Origin: Anaerolineales bacterium
Lineage (GTDB): Bacteria; Chloroflexota; Anaerolineae; Anaerolineales; UBA11579
Assembly: GCA_019637755.1 (NCBI GenBank)
Contig: JAHBVC010000001.1
Location: 186,001-250,000, forward strand
Reading direction: 5' to 3'
Length of the DNA stretch: 64,000 nucleotides
Below the pieces are notes generated by a model, which was not told the origin of the DNA, made no database searches, and saw nothing but the letters and a program-made list of their open reading frames with translations. Shown piece by piece: positions 15,408 to 26,347 of this stretch. Position 1 is the first letter of the stretch. Each line of letters starts with the position of its first letter. Made by a program: the position numbers and the translations under genes.

Positions 15408-16757
15408 ATGATCAATACGGAAACCGTATCCTCCACCCCTTCGCCATTGCCCACTCCGCCGATGCTCAAAGGCGGCCTGCCCTACCTCGGCCACGCGTTG
15501 GAGTTTTACCGTGACCCCGAGAATTTCTTCCGTCGTGGCTACCAGCAGCACGGCAGCGTCTTCGGCATAAAGCTGCTCGGCCAGCCGATGGCCATCCTGG
15601 TCGGCCCGCAGGAACAATCCTTCTTCTTCAAGAGCACGGATAAAGAGCTGGATATGGAGAAGCCCTACCAGTTCCTGGCGGCCATCTTCGGGCGCATTGC
15701 CTTCCTGGCGCCGCACGAAACCTACATGCGCCAGCGCCCGATCCTGCACAGCCTGTTCACGCGCGATCAGATGACCAGCTACCTGCCGATCATGAGCCGC
15801 ACCATCACACACTGGCTCGCTGGCCTGGGTGAACGCGGCGAGATCGAGCTCACCGAAGCCATGACCCACCTGGTGAAAGAGGTGGCCGGGCGCTGCTTCC
15901 TGGGCGATGAGGTACATGAGCACCTCGAAGCCAGCGGCTTTTGGGATCAGTACGATGCACTGAGCGCCTCGCTCGACCCGCTACTCTACAAGCTGCCGTT
16001 GCCTAAGTTCTACCGTCGCGATCAGGCCAAGAAAAAGATGCGCGCCATCCTGCAACCGCTGATCGATGCGCGCCGCGCCAACCCCAAGCCCGATGGCTTC
16101 CAATACTTCCTCGATCAGCCGGATGGCTCCGGCGCCCCGCTGCCAGATGACATTGTGGCCAGTTTCTTCTCGGCGCTGCTGTTTGCCGGCCACGAAACCA
16201 CCGCCGGGCAGAGCGCCTGGTCGGTCATTCACCTGATCGAGAACAAGGCCTACCAGGCCCAGGTGCGCGAAGAGATCGATCGCGTGCTGGGTGACAGCGA
16301 CGAAGTCAACCATGTGCACATGCGCGAGATCAAGCGCATCAACGCCGCCGTGCAGGAGACCGGGCGCCTGCGCCCCTCGGCCGAGACGCTGATCCGCGAG
16401 GTCAAGCAAGATATCGAGCTGGACGGCTACCGTATCCCGGCGGGCTGGTTCGCCATGACCTCAACCGCCGCGGCGCATTTCCTACCCGAATTCTTCAGTG
16501 ATCCGTATCGCTACGACCCCACGCGCTTCTCCGAAAAAGGCGAAGGCCGCGGCTTCGAACTGCTGACTTTCGGCGGCGGGCTGCACAAGTGCACCGGCAT
16601 GAACTTTGCCCGCACTGAGATGGCCATCATCGTCGCCCTGCTGTTCCGCGCCTATGATCTGGAGTTGGTAACCCCCTTCGAGCAGATCGGCGTCAACCGC
16701 GGCGGCTCCAGCAAGCCCTCGCCGGTGATGGTGCGTTACCAAAAGCGCCAGCGCTAA
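15408..16757 (+). CDS. Cytochrome P450 (CYP51/CYP120-like type)
   Basis: The 449-residue soluble protein has the I-helix oxygen motif F-A-G-H-E-T-T-A near residue 260, the K-helix E-T-G-R (ExxR) near 310, and the heme-binding F-G-G-G-L-H-K-C-T-G near the C-terminus. The sequence is closer to the CYP51/CYP120-like class E enzymes than to the short soluble bacterial class, but the substrate (sterol, retinoid or fatty acid) cannot be told. The N-terminus lacks a membrane anchor. Redox partners are not nearby. A start at 15390 is possible but would sit on the promoter box. Confidence 0.93.
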   Translation: MINTETVSSTPSPLPTPPMLKGGLPYLGHALEFYRDPENFFRRGYQQHGSVFGIKLLGQPMAILVGPQEQSFFFKSTDKELDMEKPYQFLAAIFGRIAFLAPHETYMRQRPILHSLFTRDQMTSYLPIMSRTITHWLAGLGERGEIELTEAMTHLVKEVAGRCFLGDEVHEHLEASGFWDQYDALSASLDPLLYKLPLPKFYRRDQAKKKMRAILQPLIDARRANPKPDGFQYFLDQPDGSGAPLPDDIVASFFSALLFAGHETTAGQSAWSVIHLIENKAYQAQVREEIDRVLGDSDEVNHVHMREIKRINAAVQETGRLRPSAETLIREVKQDIELDGYRIPAGWFAMTSTAAAHFLPEFFSDPYRYDPTRFSEKGEGRGFELLTFGGGLHKCTGMNFARTEMAIIVALLFRAYDLELVTPFEQIGVNRGGSSKPSPVMVRYQKRQR

Positions 16758-16773
16758 CCGGCAGCTACTACAC

Positions 16774-16813
16774 AAAAAAAGAGCGCTGTTCATCACTGAA
16801 CAGCGCTCTTTTT
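16774..16813. terminator. Bidirectional terminator between P450 and sigma factor genes
   Basis: GAGCGCTGTTCA (16781-16792) and TGAACAGCGCTC (16797-16808) form a 12-bp stem with a TCAC loop, flanked by A7 and T5. Confidence 0.93.
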
Positions 16814-16829
16814 GAACCTCAGGGTCAGT

Positions 16830-18062
<1,233 letters not shown>

Positions 18063-18340
18063 TCGATACTCTGCCTCCGTGTATTCAGAGTTGGCTTACC
18101 GTCAAATCCTTACACCCGTGTGCCCCAGATAACGCAGCATCACGAGAAATAACACACCACAAACCACCCAAGGCAAGGTACAGCCCAGGCAAACTGATAT
18201 GCAGTTTTAGGCTTAGTTGGCGTATGGGAGTGAAACAACTACTTAGGAGTCATTCTAGCATGGGGCGTATTAATGAAATGTTTGACCCAGATTAGGGCAA
18301 GCTTAGGAACTATTCCCCCGTTTTGCCGGGCCGCGCGGCC
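18063..18340. other. Intergenic region upstream of rpoD
   Basis: The 278-nt gap holds no convincing gene. A TAGAAT at about 18252-18257 on the minus strand could be the rpoD -10 box with a leader near 190 nt. No clear -35, riboswitch or repeat is seen. Confidence 0.4.
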
Positions 18341-19351
18341 TCAGGCGGCTTGTTGCTGTTGCGCGTAAGCCGCCGCACCCAGCAAGGCCACTGCCGGGTC
18401 AAGGATCAATTGCACCGGGAAGCGCGCCAAGTAGTCCTCGTAGCCCGTCTTGCCCAGAAAGAAATCCATGAAGCGATAGCGGCCCAACGCGGCCTGGATG
18501 CGCGGCGGGATGCCGCCGCCCAGATACACGCCCGCGGTGGCGCCCAGGCCCAGCGCCAGGTTGCCGGCGGTGGCCCCAAGAATTTCTACGAACAGTTGCA
18601 AGGTCAGCGCGCAAATTTCGGCGCCGGCGGTCTGCGCCAGCGCATGCTGCACAATGATCACATTGTTGTCATCACCCTGGCGGTCCAGCTCCGCCCGCAG
18701 CCACTCGGGCTCGGGGGCATGGCCGCTGGCCTTCAGGAAGGCATAGATGTTGGGCAACCCCACCCCGGCGCAGACATGCTCCACCGCCACCTGGCCCAGC
18801 CGCGGCCGCAGCCAGGCCAGCAGCTCCTGCTGCAGCACAGTCTCCGGTGCAAAGCTGGCGTGGCCACCCTCGGTGGCATAGGCGCGGTACTGCCCGCCCG
18901 CCGAGGTGAGATAGCCAATCCCCAGGCCGGTGCCCGGGGCGATCACAGCGATCGTGCCCCCGGGTTCGGGCACGCCGGCTTGCAAGGTCTGCACTTCATG
19001 CGGCTGCAGCAGCGGTACGGCGTTGGCCAACGCCTTCAGATCATTGATCAGCCAGGCCGCCTGCCAACTAAACTCAGCGCACAGCGCCGCAGCATCCACT
19101 TCCCAATCCAGGTTGACCATGCGCACATGATTGTTGATCACCGGGCCAGCCACGCCAAGGCAGGCTGTGTGGATGGCCTGCGCGTCCTTGTCAGCCAGGT
19201 ATTTGCGCAAGATCGCCGGCAGATCCGCATGGTCTGCGTTCAGGTAGCTGGCCTCAGCCTGCGCCCCGGCCTGCAGGTCACTGGCATCGAAGAGCGCCAG
19301 ATTGGTTTTGGTGGCGCCAAGATCGCCGGCAAGGATGTAGGAGTTGGTCAC
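18341..19351 (-). CDS. glk: Glucokinase (Glk family, PF02685 type)
   Basis: The 336-residue protein starts with the phosphate-binding G-D-L-G-A-T-K-T-N at residues 9-17 and contains G-V-A-G-P-V, W-L-I-N-D-L-K-A-L-A (catalytic Asp) and A-P-G-T-G-L-G-I-G. This matches the E. coli Glk family rather than the ROK type. It phosphorylates glucose with ATP to glucose 6-phosphate, which the zwf and gnd products in this window could then oxidise. It starts with GTG, 8 nt after a TATAAT box. Confidence 0.92.
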   Translation of the reverse strand: MTNSYILAGDLGATKTNLALFDASDLQAGAQAEASYLNADHADLPAILRKYLADKDAQAIHTACLGVAGPVINNHVRMVNLDWEVDAAALCAEFSWQAAWLINDLKALANAVPLLQPHEVQTLQAGVPEPGGTIAVIAPGTGLGIGYLTSAGGQYRAYATEGGHASFAPETVLQQELLAWLRPRLGQVAVEHVCAGVGLPNIYAFLKASGHAPEPEWLRAELDRQGDDNNVIIVQHALAQTAGAEICALTLQLFVEILGATAGNLALGLGATAGVYLGGGIPPRIQAALGRYRFMDFFLGKTGYEDYLARFPVQLILDPAVALLGAAAYAQQQQAA

Positions 19352-19359
19352 AAGGCGGC

Positions 19360-19365
19360 ATTATA
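19360..19365 (-). promoter_or_regulatory. -10 box (TATAAT) of glucokinase gene, near-leaderless
   Basis: TATAAT on the minus strand is followed by 8 nt and the GTG start of glk. Confidence 0.68.
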
Positions 19366-19380
19366 ATGCGCGCCTCAGTT

Positions 19381-19420
19381 TTTTTAACCACAGATGAACG
19401 CAGATAAACACGGATAAAAC
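19381..19420. repeat. Family B repeat, forward copy
   Basis: TTTAACCACAGATGAACGCAGATAAACACGGATAAAA type sequence (positions 19383-19418). An inverted copy follows at 19497-19524, so the two flank a 76-nt spacer that includes AAGGCACAGAAAAGTACACA. Confidence 0.8.
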
Positions 19421-19496
19421 TAGAACTACCTAACCATAAAGGCACAGAAAAGTACACAAAGGAATCTCCAATCTTAGTTGCACTTAGATAGAGAGC

Positions 19497-19524
19497 TTTA
19501 TCTGTGTTTATCTGTGGTTAAACT
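19497..19524. repeat. Family B repeat, inverted copy
   Basis: TTTATCTGTGTTTATCTGTG followed by GTTAAAC is the reverse complement of the 19381 copy. Confidence 0.8.
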
Positions 19525-19533
19525 GACTGCAAG

Positions 19534-19914
19534 ATGAACCCCGTCACCCAAAGCCTGCTCAGACAGCTCAACGATCCACAGTTGCATGCATTCGCGGCAG
19601 ACTGGGACCTGTTGACCGCGCTGGTGATCGAGATCTACCAGCAGAAGTCGCTCACCGTGGCGCAGCAGGCGCGCTTCTTTGAAGCCCAAGCACGGCTGCA
19701 AAGCAGCTATGCCGCCCTGGCGGCTGAGCTGGAGCCGCACTGGCGTGCCGCCCGCGTCAAAGGCGATCTGGTGGTGGGCGATCCCTTCCGCGCCATCATC
19801 GACAAGCCCTCCGCCAAGGAATTCGTTGAAAATTGGGATGCGCTGCGCGCCCTGCCCGCGGCACGCGAAGCCTTGAACAATTTGCTAATGAGCAAGCTAG
19901 AAACACAAGGATGA
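19534..19914 (+). CDS. Hypothetical helical protein
   Basis: This 126-residue protein is not recognised. It is rich in Ala, Leu, Gln and Glu and looks entirely helical, with no membrane segment, signal peptide or cysteine. A short conserved-looking piece G-D-P-F-R-A-I-I-D-K lies around residues 81-90. It starts 10 nt after a family B repeat and ends before a strong terminator. Codon use matches its neighbours, which supports a real gene. Confidence 0.65.
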   Translation: MNPVTQSLLRQLNDPQLHAFAADWDLLTALVIEIYQQKSLTVAQQARFFEAQARLQSSYAALAAELEPHWRAARVKGDLVVGDPFRAIIDKPSAKEFVENWDALRALPAAREALNNLLMSKLETQG

Positions 19915-19956
19915 GGGGCGCCCGCCGCGCTCAGCGTTACACAAATCGCAATAACA

Positions 19957-19995
19957 CAAAAAGCCAGGCGCATGCGGTGCGCCTGGCTTTTTTAT
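19957..19995. terminator. Bidirectional terminator
   Basis: AGCCAGGCGCA (19962-19972) and TGCGCCTGGCT (19978-19988) form an 11-bp stem with a TGCGG loop between A and T tracts, at a convergent junction. Confidence 0.92.
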
Positions 19996-20019
19996 CTATT
20001 TGCGGATCGTTACGAACGA

Positions 20020-21540
20020 TCAGTCACCAAACTTGATGCCCTGCGCCAGCGGCAGTTCCTTGCCCCAATTTATTGTATTCGTCTGGCGGCGCATGTAGGC
20101 GCGCCAGGCATCCGAGCCGCTTTCGCGCCCGCCGCCGGTTTCCTTCTCTCCGCCGAAGGCACCGCCGATCTCGGCACCGGAGGTGCCGATGTTGACGTTG
20201 GCAATGCCGCAGTCGCTGCCGCCCGCCGAGAGGAAGCGCTCCATCGTCTGCATACTATCGGTGAAGATAGCGCTGCTCAGCCCCTGCGGCACATCGTTGT
20301 GCATGCGCAGCGCCTCATCCACGGTTTCATAGTCGAGGATATACAGGATCGGTGCGAAGGTTTCCTCCAGCACTACGCCGGTTTGCGCCGGCATGCGCAC
20401 GATCGTGGGCTGCACGAAGTTACCCGGCCCATCAATGCGCTTGCCGCCGGTGAGCACCTGGCCGCCTTCGTTCTGCGCACGCGCCAGTGCATCTTCCATC
20501 TTCTCCACGGCCACCTCGGTGACCAGTGGGCCCATCAACGTGTCTTCTTCCAACGGGTTGCCGATGTTCACCTGGCCATACGCCTTCACCAGGCGTTCGG
20601 TCAGCGCGTCCACCACGCTCTTGTGGGCAATGATGCGGCGCGTGCTCGTGCAACGCTGCCCCGCCGTACCCACTGCGCCGAACAAAATCCCGCGCACGGC
20701 CAGATCCAAATTGGCATCCTCCGCCACAATGATGGCATTGTTGCCGCCCAACTCCAGCAGGGTCTTGCCAAAGCGCCCGGCCACCGTCTGATTGACGTGG
20801 CGGCCCACCTTGGTGGAGCCCGTGAACGAGATCAGCGGCAGGCGCGGATCATTGATCATGCGCTCACCCACTTCCTGGCCGGTGCCGACCACCAGGCTGA
20901 AAATCGCCTGCAGGCCATGGTCGGCCATGACGCGGTTGCAAATGTGCTGCATGGCAATCGCGCTGAGCGGCGCCAGTTCCGAGGGCTTCCAGATCACCGT
21001 ATCGCCGCACACGCTGGCCAGCGTAGAGTTCCACGACCAGACCGCGATGGGGAAGTTGAACGCCGAGATCACGCCCACCGGGCCGAGCGGGTGCCACTGC
21101 TCATACATGCGGTGGCTGGGGCGCTCACTGTGCATGGTGAGGCCATAGAGCTGGCGGCTGAGGCCCAGGGCAAATTCGCAGATGTCGATCATCTCCTGCA
21201 CTTCACCCAAACCCTCGGCGCGGATCTTGCCCATCTCCAGTGAGACCAGCTCGCCCAGCGGCTCCTTGAGCTCGCGCACGGCTTCGCCCAGATCGCGCAC
21301 CAGTTGGCCACGCTTGGGCGCCGGCACGTTGCGCCAGCTCTCGAAGGCTGCCTGCGAGGCACCGACCACCTGGTCATACGAGGCCTGCGTAGCCTGGATG
21401 ATCTTGGCGATCGGTTCGCCGGTGGCCGGATTGTAGGAGATCAGTTCGGCGCCGTTCTTGTCTTCGATCCAATGATCGCTGCCGTAGGACGCGCCGGGGT
21501 TAATGTCTTGGATGTTGAGTTTTTGGAGGAGTGATTTCAT
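20020..21540 (-). CDS. Aldehyde dehydrogenase, ALDH7/antiquitin type
   Basis: The 506-residue protein has the NAD-binding P-A-P-K-R-G-Q region, the general base in L-E-L-G-G-N-N-A and the nucleophile in G-T-A-G-Q-R-C-T-S near residue 298. The C-terminus [14 protein letters not shown] is typical of antiquitin (alpha-aminoadipic semialdehyde dehydrogenase). In bacteria this family oxidises aminoadipate semialdehyde in lysine catabolism, or other semialdehydes and stress aldehydes. No lysine-degradation gene is adjacent, so the substrate is open. Confidence 0.93.
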   Translation of the reverse strand: MKSLLQKLNIQDINPGASYGSDHWIEDKNGAELISYNPATGEPIAKIIQATQASYDQVVGASQAAFESWRNVPAPKRGQLVRDLGEAVRELKEPLGELVSLEMGKIRAEGLGEVQEMIDICEFALGLSRQLYGLTMHSERPSHRMYEQWHPLGPVGVISAFNFPIAVWSWNSTLASVCGDTVIWKPSELAPLSAIAMQHICNRVMADHGLQAIFSLVVGTGQEVGERMINDPRLPLISFTGSTKVGRHVNQTVAGRFGKTLLELGGNNAIIVAEDANLDLAVRGILFGAVGTAGQRCTSTRRIIAHKSVVDALTERLVKAYGQVNIGNPLEEDTLMGPLVTEVAVEKMEDALARAQNEGGQVLTGGKRIDGPGNFVQPTIVRMPAQTGVVLEETFAPILYILDYETVDEALRMHNDVPQGLSSAIFTDSMQTMERFLSAGGSDCGIANVNIGTSGAEIGGAFGGEKETGGGRESGSDAWRAYMRRQTNTINWGKELPLAQGIKFGD

Positions 21541-21549
21541 AAGGCAAAT

Positions 21550-21588
21550 TTAACCACAGATGAACACAGATAAACACAGAGGTTTAAA
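21550..21588. repeat. Family B repeat copy
   Basis: TTTAACCACAGATGAACACAGATAAACACAGAGG at 21549-21582, just upstream of the aldehyde dehydrogenase start. Confidence 0.8.
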
Positions 21589-21617
21589 AGCCATCTTCGC
21601 GAGCAGTGTGCTGCGCT

Positions 21618-21862
21618 GACGAATGCGATTAGGGATTAGGGATTAGGAATTAGCGATTAAAGGATTGGGTTTCCTTGTGCTCTTTGCGCCTTTGTGGCCA
21701 AGCTTTTATCTGCGCCTATCCGCGTTTATCTGCGGCCAAACAAGCCTAAGCACCTTTGCAGCGAAGTTGCACTGACGAATGAGATTAGGGATTAGCGATT
21801 AAAGGATTAGGTTTCTTTATGTCTTTGTGGTTAAGCTTTCCGCGTTATCTGCGGCTAAACAA
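21618..21862. repeat. Two tandem composite repeat units upstream of the ALDH gene
   Basis: Two related units lie head to tail (about 21618-21743 and 21772-21862). Each has TGACGAATG, a run of GATTAGGGATTAG words, CGATTAAAGGATT, a TTTGTGG-AAGC segment and a family B end with TATCTGCGGC. The second unit supplies the TAG stop of the Suc_Fer-like gene. The whole 21541-21854 gap holds nothing else recognisable. Confidence 0.75.
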
Positions 21863-22748
21863 GCCGAAACTCCACCGTAGGCGTAGTCTTCGCGTCCCCG
21901 CACGAAGCGTGCACCGGCGCGCCAAGCTCCCGCACTACGCTGACACGATGCCGGCTGCCATCCGCCAAAGCGAACTCGCCCTGCCAGCGCGCCTCATCCA
22001 GCGCGGCGCCTGCCAGCAAGCGCGGCCCCACCGCCGTGCTCAGCTGCAAACGCTGGCGCAGCAACAGCTCCGCCGCTTGCGCCGCCGGCTCCCAGGCGGT
22101 GTAGCCGCGGCAATAAGCCAGCGGCAGCGCCCCGGCCATCACCGCCGCCCCCACTGCGAGCGCATTGTCTGCACGCAGGCGGCCATAGGCGCGGCCGCTG
22201 GGCAGCGCCAGCAGATTCGCCGCGTAACGGTGACCGCCCAGGTGGCTGCTCTCCCACACCGCATCGCCAAACTCGCGCTGCAAGCGATTGTAGACGCCGA
22301 TGCCGTGCAGCACGCAGCAGGCGTCCCGCTGGCCATTGGTGCACACCAGCAGCAGCGGCTGCTGGCTGCGCTGGGCCGCATACTGCGGCGCCCCGGCGAC
22401 GATCGCCGTCAGATCCAGCTCGGCCAACTCCGCATAACTGGAGAGTTCAAACGTATACAGTGCCGGCTGTTCTCCCAGCACGGCGGCAAAAAAACGCAGG
22501 TGAGCTGCGCGGTCCTTCTGCTTGATCAACAGCAGACGCGCTCCCGCAATACCGGCCAACTGCGCGTCCACCGCCTGGCGTATAGCGGCGTCGATCGAGC
22601 TTTGCTCCCAGGCCTTGTGCTCCCACCGCTCGCGATACTCCAGCGCGAACCACACCTGGGCGCGCGGCGCAGTGCCGGCCAGGCTTTCTCCCGCCTGTTC
22701 AGACTCTAGTGAACAAGGAATAGCAAGGGTTTCATCAAGTGCCGTCAT
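21855..22748 (-). CDS. Suc_Fer/Apd1-like thioredoxin-fold ferredoxin protein
   Basis: The 297-residue protein has C-T-N-G-Q-R-D-A-C-C near residue 160 and W-E-S-S-H-L-G-G-H-R about 30 residues later. This combination marks the sucrase/ferredoxin-like (Apd1) family. Yeast Apd1 binds a 2Fe-2S cluster through two Cys and two His, which fits the C-C and H-x3-H seen here. A redox role is likely; the old name sucrase is misleading. The ATG lies 6 nt after a TAGAAT box. The stop codon lies inside a repeat. Confidence 0.85.
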   Translation of the reverse strand: MTALDETLAIPCSLESEQAGESLAGTAPRAQVWFALEYRERWEHKAWEQSSIDAAIRQAVDAQLAGIAGARLLLIKQKDRAAHLRFFAAVLGEQPALYTFELSSYAELAELDLTAIVAGAPQYAAQRSQQPLLLVCTNGQRDACCVLHGIGVYNRLQREFGDAVWESSHLGGHRYAANLLALPSGRAYGRLRADNALAVGAAVMAGALPLAYCRGYTAWEPAAQAAELLLRQRLQLSTAVGPRLLAGAALDEARWQGEFALADGSRHRVSVVRELGAPVHASCGDAKTTPTVEFRLV

Positions 22749-22754
22749 GGCACG

Positions 22755-22760
22755 ATTCTA
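22755..22760 (-). promoter_or_regulatory. -10 box (TAGAAT) of Suc_Fer-like gene, leaderless type
   Basis: TAGAAT on the minus strand is followed by 6 nt (CGTGCC) and the ATG. Confidence 0.6.
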
Positions 22761-22769
22761 ATCAAGATG

Positions 22770-25373
22770 TCAGGCTTTGAGCACTTGCTCGATCAAGGCA
22801 AAATCGGGCAGCGGCTGGCGTGCCGCGAAGAAGCCTGCCCAGCGGTCGCCGCCGTCGGCCAGGCGCGCCATGATATTGGCCAAGGTGAAATGATCGGCGC
22901 GCAGCGCGGCATCGTCCAACTCTTCCCACAGTAGTGGCATCGCCAGCGGCGCCTCGGGGCGGGCGCGTAGCGAATATGGCGCAATCCCGGTTTGGGCGTA
23001 GCGGTTGCGCAGATAATCCAAAAAGATCCGCCCTTTACGCTTGTCCTTACGAATCTGCGTGGTGAACTTCGCATCGCGCCGCTCCAGCGTGGTGCACACC
23101 GTCTTGGCGAACAGCAGCACCGTATCAAAGGGATGCTCTGGCTGGATCGGCACCACCACATGCAGGCCGCGCGAACCAGTGGTCATCACGAAGGAGGGTA
23201 ACTGCATATCCGCCAGCAGGCCGCGCAGATCCTTGGCCCCGCTCACCACCGCGTCCCAACTGTCATCCGTGGAAGGATCCAGGTCGAAGACGATCTTATC
23301 GGGCTGCTCCAGCTGCGGCGCCTGGCTGGTCCAGATATGGATCACGAACGAGGCCAGTTGCGCCAGATACACCAGCGTGGCAGCGTTGTTGATCATCACT
23401 TGTAGCTGCGTTTCGGCGGCGCTGGCACTGGTGCGCACTTCCACCAAACTTATGAACTTGGGAAAGTACTCCGGCGCTTCCTTATGAAAAAAGCCTTGCA
23501 CTCGAATGCCATCGGGAAAGCGCTGCATGCTGATCGGGCGGTTCTGCACATGCGGCAGCATCACCGGGGCGATCTGCTCGTAATAATCGATCACCTGCGT
23601 CTTACGAATTTGCGGGAAGAGCAACTTGCCCGGGTTGGTGACCTTGATCTTGTGCCCATCCACCTGGCGCATCTCTTCGCCATCCGCCCGCCCGCCAGAG
23701 GCTGGCACCGTCAGCGGCGGCGGTGCCGGGCTGGCCGCGCTAGCCTCGCGCACCACATGGCGGGCCGCCTTATCCGGTCGCAAGCCCAAAAAGCGCGGGT
23801 GGCGAATCTTATCCAGCCGCGTCCATTCCCCAAAACCCACCTGGGCCACCAGCTCAGGCGCCACCCAGCGCACAGCTTGGCGCGGCAACAAATCATCCGG
23901 CAGGAAGGGGCACTCTTCACTGGTCAGCGCATCCAATTGCTGGCGGATGGCGCGGATCGCCTCATCCGAGAAGCCGGTGCCTACCCCACCCACAAATTGC
24001 AGTTTGTCTTGCCCCTCCGGGTAGTAGCCCACCAGCAGCGCGCCAAAGCCGCGCATGCCGGCCTGCGGTTCGGTAAAACCGCCGATCACAAATTCTTGCT
24101 GGCGCACGCACTTCCACTTCAGCCAGCTCTTGGAGCGGCCGCGCTGGTAGCTGGCATTGCCATCCTTGGCAATCACGCCTTCTTGCCCGCTGGCGCAGGC
24201 CTGCTGGAACAGCTCAAGCCCGCCCTGCTCCTGATGCTCCAGATAGCGCAGCGGGTCAGCATACTGCACCAGGCCGCGCAGCACGTCCTTGCGCTCTAGT
24301 TGGCTGAGGCGCGTGGTGTCGTAGCCGGCGCAATAAGTCACATCAAACAAATACATGAACACCGGCGCCTCTTGCAGCAGCTCGGCGCTAGGCTTTTGGA
24401 TGTGCATCCGCTTTTGCATCTGCTCAAAGCTGGGGCGGCCATTTTCAAAGGAGACGATCTCCGCATCGGCCACAAAGTCACCTTGGCCGTGTTGGCGCAG
24501 CGCGCCGGCCAATTCAGGATACTGCTCGGTGATGATCAGCTTGTTGCGCGAGAGCAGCTGCACCTGTTGGCCTTTACGGTAAACGATTACCCGTTGCCCA
24601 TCCAGCTTGGGTTCGTAGATCCAGCCAGCGCGCTCCACCGGGCGCTCTTCCGGCGTGGCCAGCATCGGCTCCTGCCAGCCGGGGAACTCGGCCAGGCTCA
24701 GCTTGCTAAGCGCCTCCGGCGGCAGCCTGCGCAGCGCCGCGGGCAACTGCGCCCGGCTGCCTTCTTCTTTCAACTCCTCGATGCTCTTGCCACTCTTGAC
24801 CGAAAGCGGGCGCTCGTTGACGATGTCATAGGCCGGGTTGGCAAAGGCATCTTTCATCTTCACCATCAGCCAGTTTTCCTGTTTGCCTTCGTAACGCGTG
24901 CGCACCAGCGCAAATTCGCCCTTGAGCTTCTCCCCATCGAAGCGCACCTCAACCAGGCCAGCCTCCAGCGACTCTTTCATCGTGAAGGGCTTGCGCTTGG
25001 TGCCGCGGATATTGGTATAGGTTCCCTGATCCCACAGGATGATCGGACCGGCGCCATACTCCCCCTTGGGAATCACGCCTTCAAAATCCAGATACTCCAT
25101 CGGGTGGTCTTCGGTGCGCACCGCCAGGCGTTTTACCACCGGGTCGTGCGCCGGGCCTTGCGGCACGGCCCACGAGACCAATACGCCGTCGATCTCAAGG
25201 CGCACGTCATAGTGCAGGCGCGTGGCATCATGCTTTTGGATGCAGAAGCGCGCCTGGTGCGGGCCGAGTTCCGCGGCCTGCGCAGCGGCGGCGGCAGCGG
25301 GCGCAGGTTCGCTGGTCTTGCTAAAATCGCGCTTGTCGCGGTATTCCTGTAAGCGCTGCTGCGGGTCAGCCAC
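22770..25373 (-). CDS. ligD: Multifunctional ATP-dependent DNA ligase D
   Basis: The 867-residue protein has three domains in PE-LIG-POL order. Residues 1-190 are the 3'-phosphoesterase (H-D-A-T-R-L-H-Y-D and the G-E-Y-G-A-G motif). Residues 230-540 are the ligase with E-P-K-L-D-G-Q-R, where K255 or so is adenylated. Residues 570-860 are the primase-like polymerase with F-D-L-D-P metal Asp residues. It processes, fills and seals broken ends in bacterial non-homologous end joining. The ku gene ends 11 nt upstream, so both are in one operon. Confidence 0.96.
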   Translation of the reverse strand: MADPQQRLQEYRDKRDFSKTSEPAPAAAAAAQAAELGPHQARFCIQKHDATRLHYDVRLEIDGVLVSWAVPQGPAHDPVVKRLAVRTEDHPMEYLDFEGVIPKGEYGAGPIILWDQGTYTNIRGTKRKPFTMKESLEAGLVEVRFDGEKLKGEFALVRTRYEGKQENWLMVKMKDAFANPAYDIVNERPLSVKSGKSIEELKEEGSRAQLPAALRRLPPEALSKLSLAEFPGWQEPMLATPEERPVERAGWIYEPKLDGQRVIVYRKGQQVQLLSRNKLIITEQYPELAGALRQHGQGDFVADAEIVSFENGRPSFEQMQKRMHIQKPSAELLQEAPVFMYLFDVTYCAGYDTTRLSQLERKDVLRGLVQYADPLRYLEHQEQGGLELFQQACASGQEGVIAKDGNASYQRGRSKSWLKWKCVRQQEFVIGGFTEPQAGMRGFGALLVGYYPEGQDKLQFVGGVGTGFSDEAIRAIRQQLDALTSEECPFLPDDLLPRQAVRWVAPELVAQVGFGEWTRLDKIRHPRFLGLRPDKAARHVVREASAASPAPPPLTVPASGGRADGEEMRQVDGHKIKVTNPGKLLFPQIRKTQVIDYYEQIAPVMLPHVQNRPISMQRFPDGIRVQGFFHKEAPEYFPKFISLVEVRTSASAAETQLQVMINNAATLVYLAQLASFVIHIWTSQAPQLEQPDKIVFDLDPSTDDSWDAVVSGAKDLRGLLADMQLPSFVMTTGSRGLHVVVPIQPEHPFDTVLLFAKTVCTTLERRDAKFTTQIRKDKRKGRIFLDYLRNRYAQTGIAPYSLRARPEAPLAMPLLWEELDDAALRADHFTLANIMARLADGGDRWAGFFAARQPLPDFALIEQVLKA

Positions 25374-25384
25374 GCCTCGCCTCG

Positions 25385-26218
25385 CTATGCGTCAACGCGA
25401 GCTTTGCTGGCTTCGATGCTGGCACGCAACGAGGCCAGCAGGTCATCATCCTTGGTCTGCTCGGGCGCGGCGCCCACCACCTCAGGCGTCAGACCCTCAG
25501 CCTTCTGGTCAATGATGCGCCGGATCTCGGCCGTAAACGTGTCTTCGTATTGCTCCGGCTTGAACGGCTGGGTGAGCTGGTTCACCAGACTGAGCGCCAG
25601 GTCCAGTTCGCTCGCCTTGACTTCATCGGCTCCCGGCAGGTTGAGGCCCTCCGCCTCGCGCACCTCGGATTGGTAACGGATCTGGTTCAAGATCAGTACA
25701 TCACCCTCCGGCTTGAGGATCGCCAGGTTCTCCTTGGTGCGCAGGATGAATTTGGCCACAGCGACTTTTTTGGATTGCTTCAGTGCCTCGCGTAGCAAGC
25801 TGTAAGCCCGCGCCGCGTTCTTATCCGGCCCCAGGTAATAGGGCTTATCAAAATACACACTGTCGATCTCGTCTTCGTTGGCAAAGGCGAGGATTTCAAT
25901 ACTTTGAGTCTTCTTGGGGCTGGCGTTCTTGATGTCTTCGTCTTCAATCACCACGTAGCGCCCGTCTTCAACCTCAAAGCCTTTGACAATCTGGTCGTAG
26001 GGTACTTCCTGGCCGTCGGCGGCTGCCACGCGCAGATACTTAATGCGCGAATGGTCGCTCTTGCGCAATTGGTTGAATGACAGCTCGTTCTCGCGCGTGG
26101 CTGAGAACAATTTGACCGGGATGTTGATCAAGCCGAAGGCAATCGCCCCGGACCAAATGGCGCGGGCGCCTGCGGCAGCTTTCTTGCTCTTCGCTTCAGG
26201 TGCATTATCTTCTGGCAT
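25385..26218 (-). CDS. ku: Bacterial Ku protein
   Basis: The 277-residue protein carries the Ku core: A-I-W-S-G-A-I-A-F-G-L-I-N-I-P-V-K-L near the start, then K-S-D-H-S-R-I-K-Y and the F-I-L-R-T-K-E-N-L-A strand. It forms a homodimeric ring on DNA ends and recruits LigD, encoded just downstream. The N-terminus is extended by about 20 Lys/Ala-rich residues. An AAGGAG Shine-Dalgarno 8 nt before the ATG supports the start. Confidence 0.96.
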   Translation of the reverse strand: MPEDNAPEAKSKKAAAGARAIWSGAIAFGLINIPVKLFSATRENELSFNQLRKSDHSRIKYLRVAAADGQEVPYDQIVKGFEVEDGRYVVIEDEDIKNASPKKTQSIEILAFANEDEIDSVYFDKPYYLGPDKNAARAYSLLREALKQSKKVAVAKFILRTKENLAILKPEGDVLILNQIRYQSEVREAEGLNLPGADEVKASELDLALSLVNQLTQPFKPEQYEDTFTAEIRRIIDQKAEGLTPEVVGAAPEQTKDDDLLASLRASIEASKARVDA

Positions 26219-26347
26219 GGCGATGCTCCTTACTTATGGGAGTGCTATCAATTCTAGCGCAAGCCATCCCACTTGACCGCCTGTGGGGCGACGCTTGAGC
26301 CGGCGATCACAAACGCCCACTGGCCGCAATCAGCGGCGATAGCCCTC

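Noticed and set aside
19972-21243. 423-codon plus-strand frame opposite the aldehyde dehydrogenase
   Set aside because: The minus strand encodes a full ALDH with both catalytic residues; the plus frame resembles nothing and begins inside a terminator.
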